From positions 106,762 to 170,761 of the forward strand of contig NZ_SWJE01000017.1 in the NCBI RefSeq assembly GCF_005144415.1: a stretch of 64,000 bases of DNA, written 5' to 3'. Both the position numbers and the translations under genes were made by a program. Below, in pieces: positions 8,119 to 18,119 of the stretch. Source of the stretch: Trinickia terrae. Its GTDB lineage: Bacteria; Pseudomonadota; Gammaproteobacteria; Burkholderiales; Burkholderiaceae. The notes under the pieces were generated by a model. It made no database searches and was not told the origin of the DNA. It saw only the letters and a list, made by a program, of their open reading frames with translations. Each line of letters opens with the position of its first letter. The stretch's first letter is position 1.

Positions 8119-9348
8119 TCAACGCAGCTGGTCGATCACGAGCCCCATGATTTCCTTGGCCGGTCGCGACGTGTCGATCTCGCCCTTGTCGTCCACGACC
8201 GCGACACGCGTCTGATTCGGCGTCACCGCGCGAACGTTGACGCGGTACTGCTTCGCCTCCTTCTCCTTCCGGCCATGGAAGACCTGGTTCCAAAAGCCCT
8301 GCTCGTCCGAGCTCAGGTCCTTCGGATCGACGTAGCGAATGTAGTACAGGCCGCGAGTGCGATCGACATCGTCGACCGTGAAGTTGCTGCGGTCGAGCGC
8401 AAGGCCCACGCGCAGCCACGCACGATCATACGGCTCGCTGAGCGTGAGCTCGGTCGACGTATATTGGCCGTTGGCCGCGGTCGAATCCGCCGGCGCCGGG
8501 GTCTTGGCCGCCTGGGCGACGTTTTGCGCGGCGATGGCTGCCGTGCCCGCCGCCGGCGCGCTCGGCTTCGCCGCAGCAGGGGCAGCCGGCGCGACCTGCG
8601 CGCCGCTCGGCGGCTGATCCGCTGCCGCGCCCAGGTCGCCGCGCGAATCCGCCCGGCCGAGCGCCGCCATCAACCGCTTCAGGTATTCGGTCTCGAGCGC
8701 CGGGTCGTTCGGCTTGGCCTGCCATTCGGTCGAGTCGCTGTTCGCGCCCGAGAGCGCCTCGCGCAAGCCTTTCTGGCTGATGAACACATAGGTGCCGCCG
8801 TTCGGCGCCGCTTCGAGACGCGTGCGGTACTTGTTGCGCTCGGCCGCCACGTATGAATTGCCCATCGCCTTCGTCAGCGTATTGCGGATCAGGCCTTCGT
8901 TGATCGACGGACGCGTTTCGTTCCAGTCGGTCTCCATCACGTGCTTGTCGCGCTGGTCGACGACGAGCAGGAAACCTTGCTCCTGCCAGAAGCGGCGCAC
9001 CTGCGGCCAGACGTCGTCGGGCGACTTGCTGTCGATCACGAGCCAGCTTTCGGTGCCGTCGCGCTGGATATGCATGCCGGCGACGGGCGGGATCACGGTA
9101 TCGGCCTTCGGCGCCGCCTGCTGGGTCTGCTGGAGGCTGGAAAGCGAGGTCGTGCCGCCCTGCGGAGGCAGCGAACGCTGATCGGACGTTTCCTCGAGCA
9201 TGTTGGGCGGAACGGCAAGCGACACTTGCTTCGACTTCGAATCGCTCTTGTAGTCGACCTTGGTGGGCGACGGCGAACTGCAACCGGCGAGGAAACCGCC
9301 GGCCAACAGCAATGCTGCGAACCGCGAGGTAAAACGAAGATCAGTCAT
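8119..9348 (-). CDS. bamC: Outer membrane protein assembly factor BamC (lipoprotein)
   Basis: The 409-residue protein has a lipoprotein signal with lipobox LAGC (C23), followed by the unstructured N-terminal segment of BamC (PTKVDYKSDSKSK, then SLAVPPNMLE). Two helix-grip domains follow: one around residues 95-220 (SWLVIDSKSPDDVWPQVRRF) and one around 300-405 (AWLRVGLALDRSNFTVDDVD). A Pro/Ala linker joins them. BamC is an outer-membrane lipoprotein of the Bam complex that inserts beta-barrel proteins. In many proteobacteria bamC follows dapA; here no dapA is seen upstream and 477 non-coding bases precede it, so it appears monocistronic. Confidence 0.93.
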   Translation of the reverse strand: MTDLRFTSRFAALLLAGGFLAGCSSPSPTKVDYKSDSKSKQVSLAVPPNMLEETSDQRSLPPQGGTTSLSSLQQTQQAAPKADTVIPPVAGMHIQRDGTESWLVIDSKSPDDVWPQVRRFWQEQGFLLVVDQRDKHVMETDWNETRPSINEGLIRNTLTKAMGNSYVAAERNKYRTRLEAAPNGGTYVFISQKGLREALSGANSDSTEWQAKPNDPALETEYLKRLMAALGRADSRGDLGAAADQPPSGAQVAPAAPAAAKPSAPAAGTAAIAAQNVAQAAKTPAPADSTAANGQYTSTELTLSEPYDRAWLRVGLALDRSNFTVDDVDRTRGLYYIRYVDPKDLSSDEQGFWNQVFHGRKEKEAKQYRVNVRAVTPNQTRVAVVDDKGEIDTSRPAKEIMGLVIDQLR

Positions 9349-9825
9349 GTTCAGGGAATCCTTCCGCTAGGCCACGGCCATGTTTCCGTGGATCAACCGC
9401 GCATTTTACCGGTCCCGGGCGGGCCTGTGCAAAAAGCGGCCTGACCCGGCATACCGGGCAATCGAATGCCGGCTTGCCGGCGCGCGTTTCGTCCGGAACT
9501 TGGCGTCGGTTGCCTGCATTGCTACCGGGCCCCGCCATTCGCCGGAGCTGCCGCATCGATCTCTCAAACCATCGGATCAACCCGATTTGAGCATCCTATT
9601 TTCGAGACCAATTTAACGTTTCGCAAACTTCTGGGCAGCCTTGGCGGATACCGGAACAAGACGCCTCTTCCTTGCTGGGCAAGGCCTTGAGCCGGTCGTC
9701 GAGCGTTTTTTCGAGGCCGCGTCGTGCGGCGCCGCGGCCTTAAGGCCGCCTTGCGTACCGCGGGTGCTATCGTGAAAACACCATCTTAAAAATCAGACAT
9801 ATCAAAACGTTGGGGGGATAGCCAT
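9349..9825. other. Intergenic region upstream of bamC and the DUF2844 gene
   Basis: About 480 bp between two divergent genes. Short open frames here have no signal, domain or ribosome binding site. It should hold the promoters of bamC (minus) and the DUF2844 gene (plus). I see no convincing operator. Confidence 0.45.
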
Positions 9826-10299
9826 ATGAGAAGCGTCACGCCTACGCTCGCCGCCCGGCTCGCCGCGCTTGTCGTGTCCGCAGCGACATGCGCCGCCAAC
9901 GCCCAGTTGGGCGGCGCACGAGCGCCGTCTGCCGGACTCTCCACCAATGGCGCCCTCACCGCCCACGCGCTCGCCCAGCCGACCGGCGTCGACAGCGTCT
10001 TGAACGTCACGACGAGCGTCGACGACGGCGGGACGACGATCCGCGAATACACCACCCAAGCCGGCCAGATCGTCGCCTACACCTGGAGCGGGCCGACGAT
10101 GCCCGATCTCCACACACTGCTCGGCGCGCGTTTCGAGGCCTTTCAAACCGGCGCCGCGAGCTCGCCGAGCCGGCATGCGGGCCATGTCGCCCGAGGCGAC
10201 TTCATCGTGGAGTCGGGCGGGCAGATGCGCGGCTACATTGGCCGCGCGTGGCTACCGAACGCGCTGCCGGCCGGCGTCTCGATCGACGATCTTCGCTAG
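9826..10299 (+). CDS. Secreted DUF2844 protein
   Basis: A 157-residue protein with a signal peptide (residues 1-26, ending CAANA) and a DUF2844 domain with TTSVDDGGTTIREYTTQAGQ, then VAYTWSGPTMPDLHTLLG and GHVARGDFIVESGGQMRGYI. It is exported; its biochemical role is unknown. The stop (TAG) is contained in the ribosome binding site of the next gene, a DUF3443 lipoprotein, and the two families are typically paired in Burkholderia. Tight coupling suggests the proteins act together, perhaps as enzyme and partner in the envelope (inference). Confidence 0.85.
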   Translation: MRSVTPTLAARLAALVVSAATCAANAQLGGARAPSAGLSTNGALTAHALAQPTGVDSVLNVTTSVDDGGTTIREYTTQAGQIVAYTWSGPTMPDLHTLLGARFEAFQTGAASSPSRHAGHVARGDFIVESGGQMRGYIGRAWLPNALPAGVSIDDLR

Positions 10300-10309
10300 G
10301 AGACGCGCC

Positions 10310-11563
10310 ATGCTCACCCAGATCGTGCGGGGAATCGCGCTTGGCGTCCTCGTCTGCGGCGCGCTGGCCGGATGCGGCGGCGGCGGTTCTGGTTCTTCGA
10401 CTGCCGGGGCTGCATCGTCGAACCAGAACACCGGCAGCGGCTCCACACCGAACGCTGCGGACACGACGGTCACACCATCGACCACGCCCAACGTCCAGGC
10501 CGTCTTCGTCGCATCGACGCCGACCGGCACGCCCAACATGCTGATGACGAGCGTCACCGTGTGCGCGCCGAACACGTCGCAATGCCAGACGATCGACAAC
10601 GTCCAGGTCGACACCGGCTCCTACGGCTTGCGGATTCTCGCCTCGGCGCTGACGTCGAACCTGGTCCTGCCCGCCGTGGCGTCCGGCAGCGGCGCCCCGG
10701 CCGCCGAATGCGCGGTGTTCGGCAGCGGCTACACCTGGGGCGCCGTGCGCAGCGCGGATGTCCGGCTTGCGGGCGAGCTCGCCGCGGCCATTCCGATCCA
10801 GGTGATCGGAGATGCATCGACGCCGACCGTCGCCTCCGACTGCGCCCAAACCGGCGTGCCCATGCAGGACAGCACCAGCCTGCGCGCCAGCGGCATCCTC
10901 GGCATCGGCCTCTTCGGCACGGATTGCGGCGCGTCGTGCGCGAACACCGCGCTGCCGCGCTGGTACTACGCATGTCCGGCGGGCGGCGCGTGCACCGCGA
11001 GCGCGCAGCCCATCGCGAACCAGGTCGTCAATCCCGTCAGCCGGTTCGCCTTCGACAACAACGGCGTGATCATCGACCTGCCCGCCGTCGCCGGCCTCGG
11101 CGCGCCGTCGGTCAGCGGCTCGATGATCTTCGGCATCGGCAGCCAGGGCAACAACGCGCTCGGCAACGCGACGGTGCTTCAGCCGAGCTCGTCGGGCGCC
11201 ATCTACGTGACGAGCGTCGCGGGCGGCACCACGTACCCGCAAAGCTTTTTCGACACCGGCTCGAACGGGCTCTTCTTCGCCAGCGCGTCGCTCACGCAAT
11301 GCAGCGCGTGGTATTGCCCGGCAACCGAGCAGGCCTTCTCGGCCACGTTCAGCGGCCAAAGCGGCAGCACCGCCTCGGCGACGTTCTCGGTCGCGAACCG
11401 CAGCACGCTGGTCGCCACCGGCAACGCGGCATTCGACAACCTGGCGGGCCCCATCGGCGGTGTCTTCGACTGGGGGCTTCCGTTCTTCTACGGGCGGCGC
11501 ATCTTCACCGCGATCCAGGGGCAGCCGACGCCCGCCGGGCTCGGCCCGTTCTACGCGTTCTGA
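10310..11563 (+). CDS. DUF3443 lipoprotein with pepsin-like aspartic protease motifs
   Basis: The ATG at 10310 is preceded by AGGAG overlapping the stop of the DUF2844 gene. The 417-residue product has a lipobox (ALAG then C22) and a Gly/Ser/Thr-rich linker to about residue 60. The domain then carries two DTGS motifs: VDTGSYGLRIL (D101) and FFDTGSNGLFF (D315). It also has SGILGIGLFG (195-203) and a C-terminal LPFFYGRRIFTAI. Two D-T/S-G motifs ~215 residues apart, a following G-I-L-G-I-G and that C-terminal block match the layout of bilobed pepsin-family aspartic proteases. This is my reading of motifs; the family is usually listed as unknown. Eight or more Cys suggest disulfides. An envelope location is likely. 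Confidence 0.85.
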   Translation: MLTQIVRGIALGVLVCGALAGCGGGGSGSSTAGAASSNQNTGSGSTPNAADTTVTPSTTPNVQAVFVASTPTGTPNMLMTSVTVCAPNTSQCQTIDNVQVDTGSYGLRILASALTSNLVLPAVASGSGAPAAECAVFGSGYTWGAVRSADVRLAGELAAAIPIQVIGDASTPTVASDCAQTGVPMQDSTSLRASGILGIGLFGTDCGASCANTALPRWYYACPAGGACTASAQPIANQVVNPVSRFAFDNNGVIIDLPAVAGLGAPSVSGSMIFGIGSQGNNALGNATVLQPSSSGAIYVTSVAGGTTYPQSFFDTGSNGLFFASASLTQCSAWYCPATEQAFSATFSGQSGSTASATFSVANRSTLVATGNAAFDNLAGPIGGVFDWGLPFFYGRRIFTAIQGQPTPAGLGPFYAF

Positions 11564-11609
11564 CGCGGCCTTCCGCACCGCGCGGGCCCGTGCGGTGCGT
11601 GCGCTTGCA

Positions 11610-12224
11610 TCAGGCGAGACGCGTGCTCAAATAAGCCGTCACGACCTTTTTGAACTCGGCGACGAGCTCGCGCCGCTCGCGCGGCTTCGCGTCGGCGTAG
11701 AGCGGATTCAGACCCTTGACCACTTGCAGCGTCACGTTGGCGATCCGTTTGGCCTCTTCGGCAGACAGCGCGGGATGATGCTGCCGGAATACCTTGGCGA
11801 AGCGCTCGCGCAAGCGGTCGCGCGCCGCGGGATCGCGCGCATAGGCGACCGGCGCGCTCAAGAGCGGGATGTAAGCCGGGTGCGCCTGCATGAACTCGAT
11901 CAGCAAATCGAAGATCCGCTCGACGAGCTCGGCGACGGAAAGCCCCTCCGCCGCCGTCTCGAGCGTGCTCCAGCTCGCATCCATTTCGTTGGCGTACTGG
12001 ACGCGCAGCGCATGGGCCAGCGCCTGCTTGTTCGGGAAATACTGATAGACGGCGCCAATCGACACCCCGGCGCGCTCGGCGACCTCTGTCATGGTGGCGG
12101 CGTCGTAGCCGCGCTCGGCGAACACCGCCGCGGCCACGTCGAGCAGCGACGCTACCCGGCGTTCCCCATGCGCGCGCTGCGGCACGCGCCTCTTGGTTTG
12201 CGAGCTATCTGAGACCATCCTCAT
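11610..12224 (-). CDS. TetR-family transcriptional regulator
   Basis: A 204-residue regulator with a TetR N-terminal HTH (residues ~22-68: RVASLLDVAAAVFAERGYDA, then MTEVAERAGVSIGAVYQYFPNKQALAHAL) and an all-helical ligand domain. ATG 12224 and ATG 12218 are both possible starts. It is divergent from an isochorismatase-like gene. Two similar inverted repeats, at 12209-12224 (covering its own start) and 12246-12261, look like its operators. It probably represses the neighbour and itself; the ligand is unknown. Confidence 0.92.
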   Translation of the reverse strand: MRMVSDSSQTKRRVPQRAHGERRVASLLDVAAAVFAERGYDAATMTEVAERAGVSIGAVYQYFPNKQALAHALRVQYANEMDASWSTLETAAEGLSVAELVERIFDLLIEFMQAHPAYIPLLSAPVAYARDPAARDRLRERFAKVFRQHHPALSAEEAKRIANVTLQVVKGLNPLYADAKPRERRELVAEFKKVVTAYLSTRLA

Positions 12225-12245
12225 ATTTTAGGCGTATCATTCGAC

Positions 12246-12261
12246 CTGAGGCTACCCTCAG
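12246..12261. promoter_or_regulatory. Putative TetR operator
   Basis: CTGAGG and CCTCAG flank 4 bases in a perfect inverted repeat. A related sequence CTGAGACCATCCTCAT lies at 12209-12224 across the TetR start codon. Two like-spaced sites in a divergent intergenic region fit autoregulation plus control of the plus-strand gene at 12277. Confidence 0.55.
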
Positions 12262-12276
12262 ATTAAGGAGCATCGC

Positions 12277-12849
12277 GTGAACCCCATTCCCTTCGATCCC
12301 AAGACCACTGCCCTCGTATTGATCGACCTCCAGCACGGCAATGTCGGGCGCCCGCTCGCGCCCTATTCCGGCAGCGCCGTGGTCGAGCGCTGCGCGAAGC
12401 TCGCCGAGAAGCTGCGCGAACAAGGCGGCACGATCGTCTACGTGCGCGTGAACGTGCATGAGCTGCTGCATCTGCCCGCCGACGCGCCGCTGCGCGCGCC
12501 GGGCTCGCCGCCGCCTCCCGCCGAGGCGTCCGAACTGGTTCCCGAAGCGGGCATGCAACCGTCGGATGTGGTGGTCACCAAGCGGCAATGGGGCGCGTTC
12601 TACGGCACGGATCTCGAGCAGCAACTGCGCCGGCGCGGTATCCGGACCTTGATGCTGGGCGGGATCGCAACGAACATAGGAGTGGAATCGACGGCTCGCG
12701 CCGCGTTCGATCAGGGCTACGAGCTGGTTTTCGTCGAAGACGCGATGACGAGCATCAGCGAGGACGCGCACCGCTTTGCCACGCAGCACATCTTTCCGCG
12801 CATGGGCTACGTGCGCTCGACGAGCGACGTGCTGGCGGCGTTGGGATAA
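12277..12849 (+). CDS. Isochorismatase-family (cysteine-hydrolase fold) protein
   Basis: A 190-residue single-domain protein with the fold's D17 (LVLIDLQHG), K102 (VVTKRQWGAFYGTDL) and the cis-peptide loop GGIATNIGVESTAR. In amidase-type members the residue after TNI is the nucleophilic Cys; here it is Gly135, as in isochorismatase-type enzymes that lack Cys. The reaction therefore is unlikely to be nicotinamidase-like amide hydrolysis. AAGGAG precedes the ATG. It is divergent from a TetR gene and likely controlled by it. The substrate is unknown. Confidence 0.88.
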   Translation: MNPIPFDPKTTALVLIDLQHGNVGRPLAPYSGSAVVERCAKLAEKLREQGGTIVYVRVNVHELLHLPADAPLRAPGSPPPPAEASELVPEAGMQPSDVVVTKRQWGAFYGTDLEQQLRRRGIRTLMLGGIATNIGVESTARAAFDQGYELVFVEDAMTSISEDAHRFATQHIFPRMGYVRSTSDVLAALG

Positions 12850-12892
12850 CGCTCTTCAGGCGAGCACCGCGCGCTTTGCGGCGCGGCGCCGC

Positions 12893-13129
12893 TCAATGCC
12901 GGCTTTCGCCGTGCGACAGGATGCGCGCGAGCGCGACCGATTTTGCGGCCTCCTCCGCTTCCTGGGCCGTGTCGAACGCACCGTTCGTCACATGGACGGC
13001 GTGCCAGCCGGCCTCATCCGCGGCGTCGCGGAAAATCCGGAACCGGGCGGCAAAGCCGCGCGGTGCGGCAGGAATCACTTCGATGTCGACGGAAGCGCCT
13101 TCGATTTGATGTCTCACGAAACCGTCCAT
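12893..13129 (-). CDS. Small hypothetical protein
   Basis: A 78-residue protein beginning MDGFVRHQIEGASVDIEVIP; the ATG at 13129 has GGAGG 7 nt upstream. An upstream in-frame extension is open but has no good site. The sequence ends with AFDTAQEAEEAAKSVALARI, suggesting a small alpha/beta fold. No signal peptide, no known family. Confidence 0.65.
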   Translation of the reverse strand: MDGFVRHQIEGASVDIEVIPAAPRGFAARFRIFRDAADEAGWHAVHVTNGAFDTAQEAEEAAKSVALARILSHGESRH

Positions 13130-13239
13130 GTCCGCCTCCGCTTTGTCACTGGCCTTGACTAAAAATCCTAGCACCATGTGGCCAGGATGGCAGGACCACC
13201 GACCAGGAGGAGCCGGCGGATGCGAGCGTGGCGGCAGAC

Positions 13240-13632
13240 TTATTCGCTGCCGGAGTCGGGCGGCGGCAGCATTTCGGCCGGCGCGAGCCAGCGGAACGAC
13301 GCCAGCTCTTCGCCCTTGAAGGTGCACTCGACCGCGGCGGCCTTCTCGATCTTCTTCGGCTTCTTCGATGTCGATGCTGAAGCGGCTGCCGAAGCCGCAA
13401 CCGCCGCCGATGCCGCCACAGGGGGGCTCTCGATCGTCCCCTCGACGACGACGCGCTCGCCCCGGATCGCGATACCCGCATGCGAGATGGAGAGCTTGTC
13501 GGCCGGTGACTTCTCGGCGAGCCTGCTGCGCATTTGCTGCTCGCACGCGCTGGGGTTCTTATAGAGCGCACAGCCCGTCATCAGGACGGGCGCAACGCCA
13601 AGGCACGCGAGCAGCACATTCCGGGTCTTCAT
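13240..13632 (-). CDS. Putative lipoprotein
   Basis: A 130-residue protein from the ATG at 13632 (MKTRNVLLACLGVAPVLMTG). LMTG precedes a lipobox Cys at residue 21, so lipid anchoring is predicted. The mature part has a conserved-looking N-terminal half (CEQQMRSRLAEKSPADKLSI), an Ala/Ser low-complexity stretch and then VECTFKGEELASFRWLAP. Five Cys including the lipobox one. The function is unknown. The gene is isolated, with the pyrimidine operon ending nearby. Confidence 0.72.
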   Translation of the reverse strand: MKTRNVLLACLGVAPVLMTGCALYKNPSACEQQMRSRLAEKSPADKLSISHAGIAIRGERVVVEGTIESPPVAASAAVAASAAASASTSKKPKKIEKAAAVECTFKGEELASFRWLAPAEMLPPPDSGSE

Positions 13633-13720
13633 CGATATTCCGTGTTTTAGGGCGGCGGTCATTGTAGCTTAGCGGCCGCCCTCCCTAGCACGAGGAAACC
13701 GTGGGACATCGCGCCGAATC

Positions 13721-15199
<1,479 letters not shown>

Positions 15200-15228
15200 T
15201 CAATCGATGCAGACGCAAACGCGCCGCG

Positions 15229-16740
15229 CTACGCCCGCGCGACGCGCGGACTAGCGCTCTTGCCTAGCTTCATCCACACGCCGTAGACGAGCGCCGCGAT
15301 GACTAGCCCCACGAACCACGCATACGTATAGAGGCTCTTGAACGCATCGGGCACGTTCGGGAACGCGGCAGGGAACGCGGTATTCAGGAAACCCGGCAGA
15401 TTCGGCAGCACGCCGGCCGCGAGCGCGACAACCGCCGCGATGTTCCAGCCGCCCGTATACGCGTACTCGCCGTTCTCGTCGAACAGCTCCGCATGATCGA
15501 GCCGCGTGCCGCGCACGAGGAAGTAGTCGACCATCATGATCCCCGCCACCGGGCCCAGCAACGCCGAGTAGCCGACGAGCCACGTGAAGATGTAGCCCTG
15601 CGTCGTCGCGAGGATCTTCCACGGCATCATCACGATCGCGATCGTCGCGGTGATGAGGCCGCCCGTCTTGTACGAAATGCCCTTCGGCCACAGGCTCGAA
15701 AAATCGTAGGCGGGGCCGACCAAGTTCGCGGCGAGGTTGCAGCACATCGTGTCGAGCGTGAGGATCACGAGCGCGATGCCGACGCCGATGCCCGTCATTC
15801 GGCTCGTCAGGTCGATCGGGTCCCAGATCGCCTTGCCGTAGATCACCACGGTCGCCGAGGTCACCACCACCGAGATCACCGAGAGCAGCGCCATCGGCAG
15901 CGGCAGGCCAATCGCCTGCCCGGTCATCTGGTCGCGCTGAGTCTTCGCGAAGCGCGTGAAGTCGGGGATGTTGAGCGCGAGCGTCGCCCAGAAGCCGACC
16001 ATTGCGGTCAGGCTCGGCCAGAACGTCGCCCAGAAGAGGCCCGCCTTCTTGCCGCCCGCGACGAACTGAGACGGCGTCGAGAGCATCGAGCCCACGCCGC
16101 CCGCCTTCGAGGTCGCCCACCAGACGAGCACAACGCACATCACGACCTTGATCGGCGCGGACCAGCTTTCGAGCCAGCGGATCGAATCGGTGCCGTTGAC
16201 GATGAAGTAGATCTGGATGCCCCAGAAGAACAGGAAGCACGCGGCCTGTCCCGCCGAGATGCCGATCACGGCGAGCGGCGCGCCTTGCAGCGCGTTGCCG
16301 GTGAGGATGTTCAGGAGCGTGTAGATCGCGCTGCCGCCGAGCCAGGTCTGGATCCCGTACCAGCCGCACGCGACGATCGCGCGCAACAGCGCAGGCAGCT
16401 TCGCGCCCTGCGTGCCGAACGATGAGCGCACCAGCACCGCGTAGGGAATGCCGTGCTTTGCGCCCGCGTGGCCGATCAGGAGCATCGGCACGAGCACGAT
16501 CGTGTTGCCGAGCAGCACCGTCAGCACCGCCTGCCATGGCGACATGCCCTGCTCGGTCAGCCCCGCGGCGAGCATGTACGACGCGATGTTCATCACCATG
16601 CCGACCCACAGCGCCGCGAAGTGATACCACTTCCAGGTGCGCTGCGCGTGGCCCGTCGGCGCGAGGTCGTCGTTGTAGAGCGTGCTGCCTGACACGCCCG
16701 ATTGCGTCAGTGTTTCGCTGGTTCCGGCAGGTTGGTTCAT
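15229..16740 (-). CDS. NCS1-family nucleobase:cation symporter
   Basis: A 503-residue inner-membrane protein with about 12 hydrophobic helices and NCS1 signatures near the N-terminus (LYNDDLAPTGHAQRTWKWYH, then FAALWVGMVMNIASYMLAAG). NCS1 carriers bring in uracil, cytosine, allantoin or hydantoin with a cation. Its position between preA and hydA points to uracil, thymine or dihydropyrimidine uptake for the pathway. The gap to preA is 29 bp. Substrate choice is inferred from context only. Confidence 0.93.
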   Translation of the reverse strand: MNQPAGTSETLTQSGVSGSTLYNDDLAPTGHAQRTWKWYHFAALWVGMVMNIASYMLAAGLTEQGMSPWQAVLTVLLGNTIVLVPMLLIGHAGAKHGIPYAVLVRSSFGTQGAKLPALLRAIVACGWYGIQTWLGGSAIYTLLNILTGNALQGAPLAVIGISAGQAACFLFFWGIQIYFIVNGTDSIRWLESWSAPIKVVMCVVLVWWATSKAGGVGSMLSTPSQFVAGGKKAGLFWATFWPSLTAMVGFWATLALNIPDFTRFAKTQRDQMTGQAIGLPLPMALLSVISVVVTSATVVIYGKAIWDPIDLTSRMTGIGVGIALVILTLDTMCCNLAANLVGPAYDFSSLWPKGISYKTGGLITATIAIVMMPWKILATTQGYIFTWLVGYSALLGPVAGIMMVDYFLVRGTRLDHAELFDENGEYAYTGGWNIAAVVALAAGVLPNLPGFLNTAFPAAFPNVPDAFKSLYTYAWFVGLVIAALVYGVWMKLGKSASPRVARA

Positions 16741-16769
16741 TGACGGTTCTCCAATTGTCGATGTCGTCG

Positions 16770-18047
16770 TTAGTCGTTAGCGTTGATAGGCTGGCGCGCC
16801 GGGTTGTTCGGATGCGCCGTCCAGTTCGCGTATTCCCCGCTGTCGACGCGCTCCATCGTGATGCACTCCTCGACCGGGCACACGTGCATGCATAAATTGC
16901 ACCCGACGCAGTTCTCGTCGATCACCTCGAAGCGCCGCACGCCGTCTTTTTCTCGCGTAATCGCCTGATGCGACGTGTCCTCGCAGGCGATGTGGCAGAG
17001 CCCGCACTGGATGCAGCGGTCCTGGTCGATGCGCGCCTTGATGTCGTACTTGAGGTTCAGGTACTTCCAGTCGGTGACGTTCGGCACCGCGCGGCCGCGA
17101 AAGTCGTCGAGCGTCGCGTAGCCCTTCTCGTCCATCCAGTTCGCGAGACCGTCCGCGAGGTCCGAGACGATCCTGAAGCCGTAGTGCATCGCCGCCGTGC
17201 AGACCTGCACGCTGCCGGCGCCGAGCACCATGAACTCGGCCGCGTCGCGCCAGGTCGTGATGCCGCCGATGCCGGAGATCGGCAGCCCGGGCGTTTGCTC
17301 ATCGCGCGCGATCTCGGCGACCATGTTCAGCGCGATCGGCTTGACCGCCGGCCCGCAGTAGCCGCCGTGCGTGCCCTTGCCGTCGACGGTGGGTATCGGC
17401 GCCATCTGGTCGAGATCGACCGCGACGATCGAGTTGATCGTGTTGATCAGCGAGACGCCGTCCGCGCCGCCCTTGTAGGCGGCGCGCGAGCCTAAGCGGA
17501 TGTCGGTGATGTTCGGCGTGAGCTTCACGAGGCACGGCAGGCGCGTGCCCTCCTTCACCCAGCGCGTGACCATCTCGATGTACTCGGGCACCTGGCCTAC
17601 CGCCGAGCCCATGCCCCGCTCGCTCATCCCGTGCGGGCAGCCGAAGTTCAGCTCGACCGCATCGGCGCCCGTGTCTTCGACTTGCGGGAGGATCCATTTC
17701 CAGTCGCGCTCGTTGCAAGGCACCATCAGCGAGACGATCAATGCGCGGTCGGGCCAGTCGCGCTTCACTTGCGCGATCTCGCGCAGGTTGACGTCGAGCG
17801 GACGGTCGGTGATCAGCTCGATGTTGTTCAGGCCCGCGATGCGCTGGCCGTTCCATTGCACCGCGCCGTAGCGCGAGCTGACGTTGACGACGTGGGGATC
17901 GAGCCCGAGCGTCTTCCAGACCACACCGCCCCAACCCGCCTCGAACGCGCGGTTGACGTTGTAGGCCTTGTCGGTCGGCGGCGCGGAGGCGAGCCAGAAG
18001 GGGTTCGGCGACGTGATGCCGGCTATCGTGCAGCGAAGATCGGCCAT
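16770..18047 (-). CDS. preA: NAD-dependent dihydropyrimidine dehydrogenase, PreA subunit
   Basis: A 425-residue protein: an FMN-binding dihydroorotate-dehydrogenase-like barrel (1-320, with FGCPHGMSERGMGSAVGQ and SGIGGITTWRDAAEF) plus a C-terminal two-[4Fe-4S] ferredoxin domain (~340-395, CIQCGLCHIACEDTSH and CVGCNLCMHVCPVEEC). It reduces uracil or thymine to the dihydro form with electrons passed from PreT. The catalytic Cys is probably that of FGCPHGM. It lies 72 bp downstream of preT and 29 bp upstream of the permease. Confidence 0.96.
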   Translation of the reverse strand: MADLRCTIAGITSPNPFWLASAPPTDKAYNVNRAFEAGWGGVVWKTLGLDPHVVNVSSRYGAVQWNGQRIAGLNNIELITDRPLDVNLREIAQVKRDWPDRALIVSLMVPCNERDWKWILPQVEDTGADAVELNFGCPHGMSERGMGSAVGQVPEYIEMVTRWVKEGTRLPCLVKLTPNITDIRLGSRAAYKGGADGVSLINTINSIVAVDLDQMAPIPTVDGKGTHGGYCGPAVKPIALNMVAEIARDEQTPGLPISGIGGITTWRDAAEFMVLGAGSVQVCTAAMHYGFRIVSDLADGLANWMDEKGYATLDDFRGRAVPNVTDWKYLNLKYDIKARIDQDRCIQCGLCHIACEDTSHQAITREKDGVRRFEVIDENCVGCNLCMHVCPVEECITMERVDSGEYANWTAHPNNPARQPINAND

Positions 18048-18119
18048 GTTCGGCTCCGTGGGGATGTGTCGTTTTCCTGGCGTGCGCGCCAGCTGCGGGT
18101 GCGCAATGCGGCGTCGCGC

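Noticed and set aside
10202..11578. A 458-codon minus-strand frame
   Set aside because: Antisense to the DUF3443 gene, Arg/Ala-rich with no signature.
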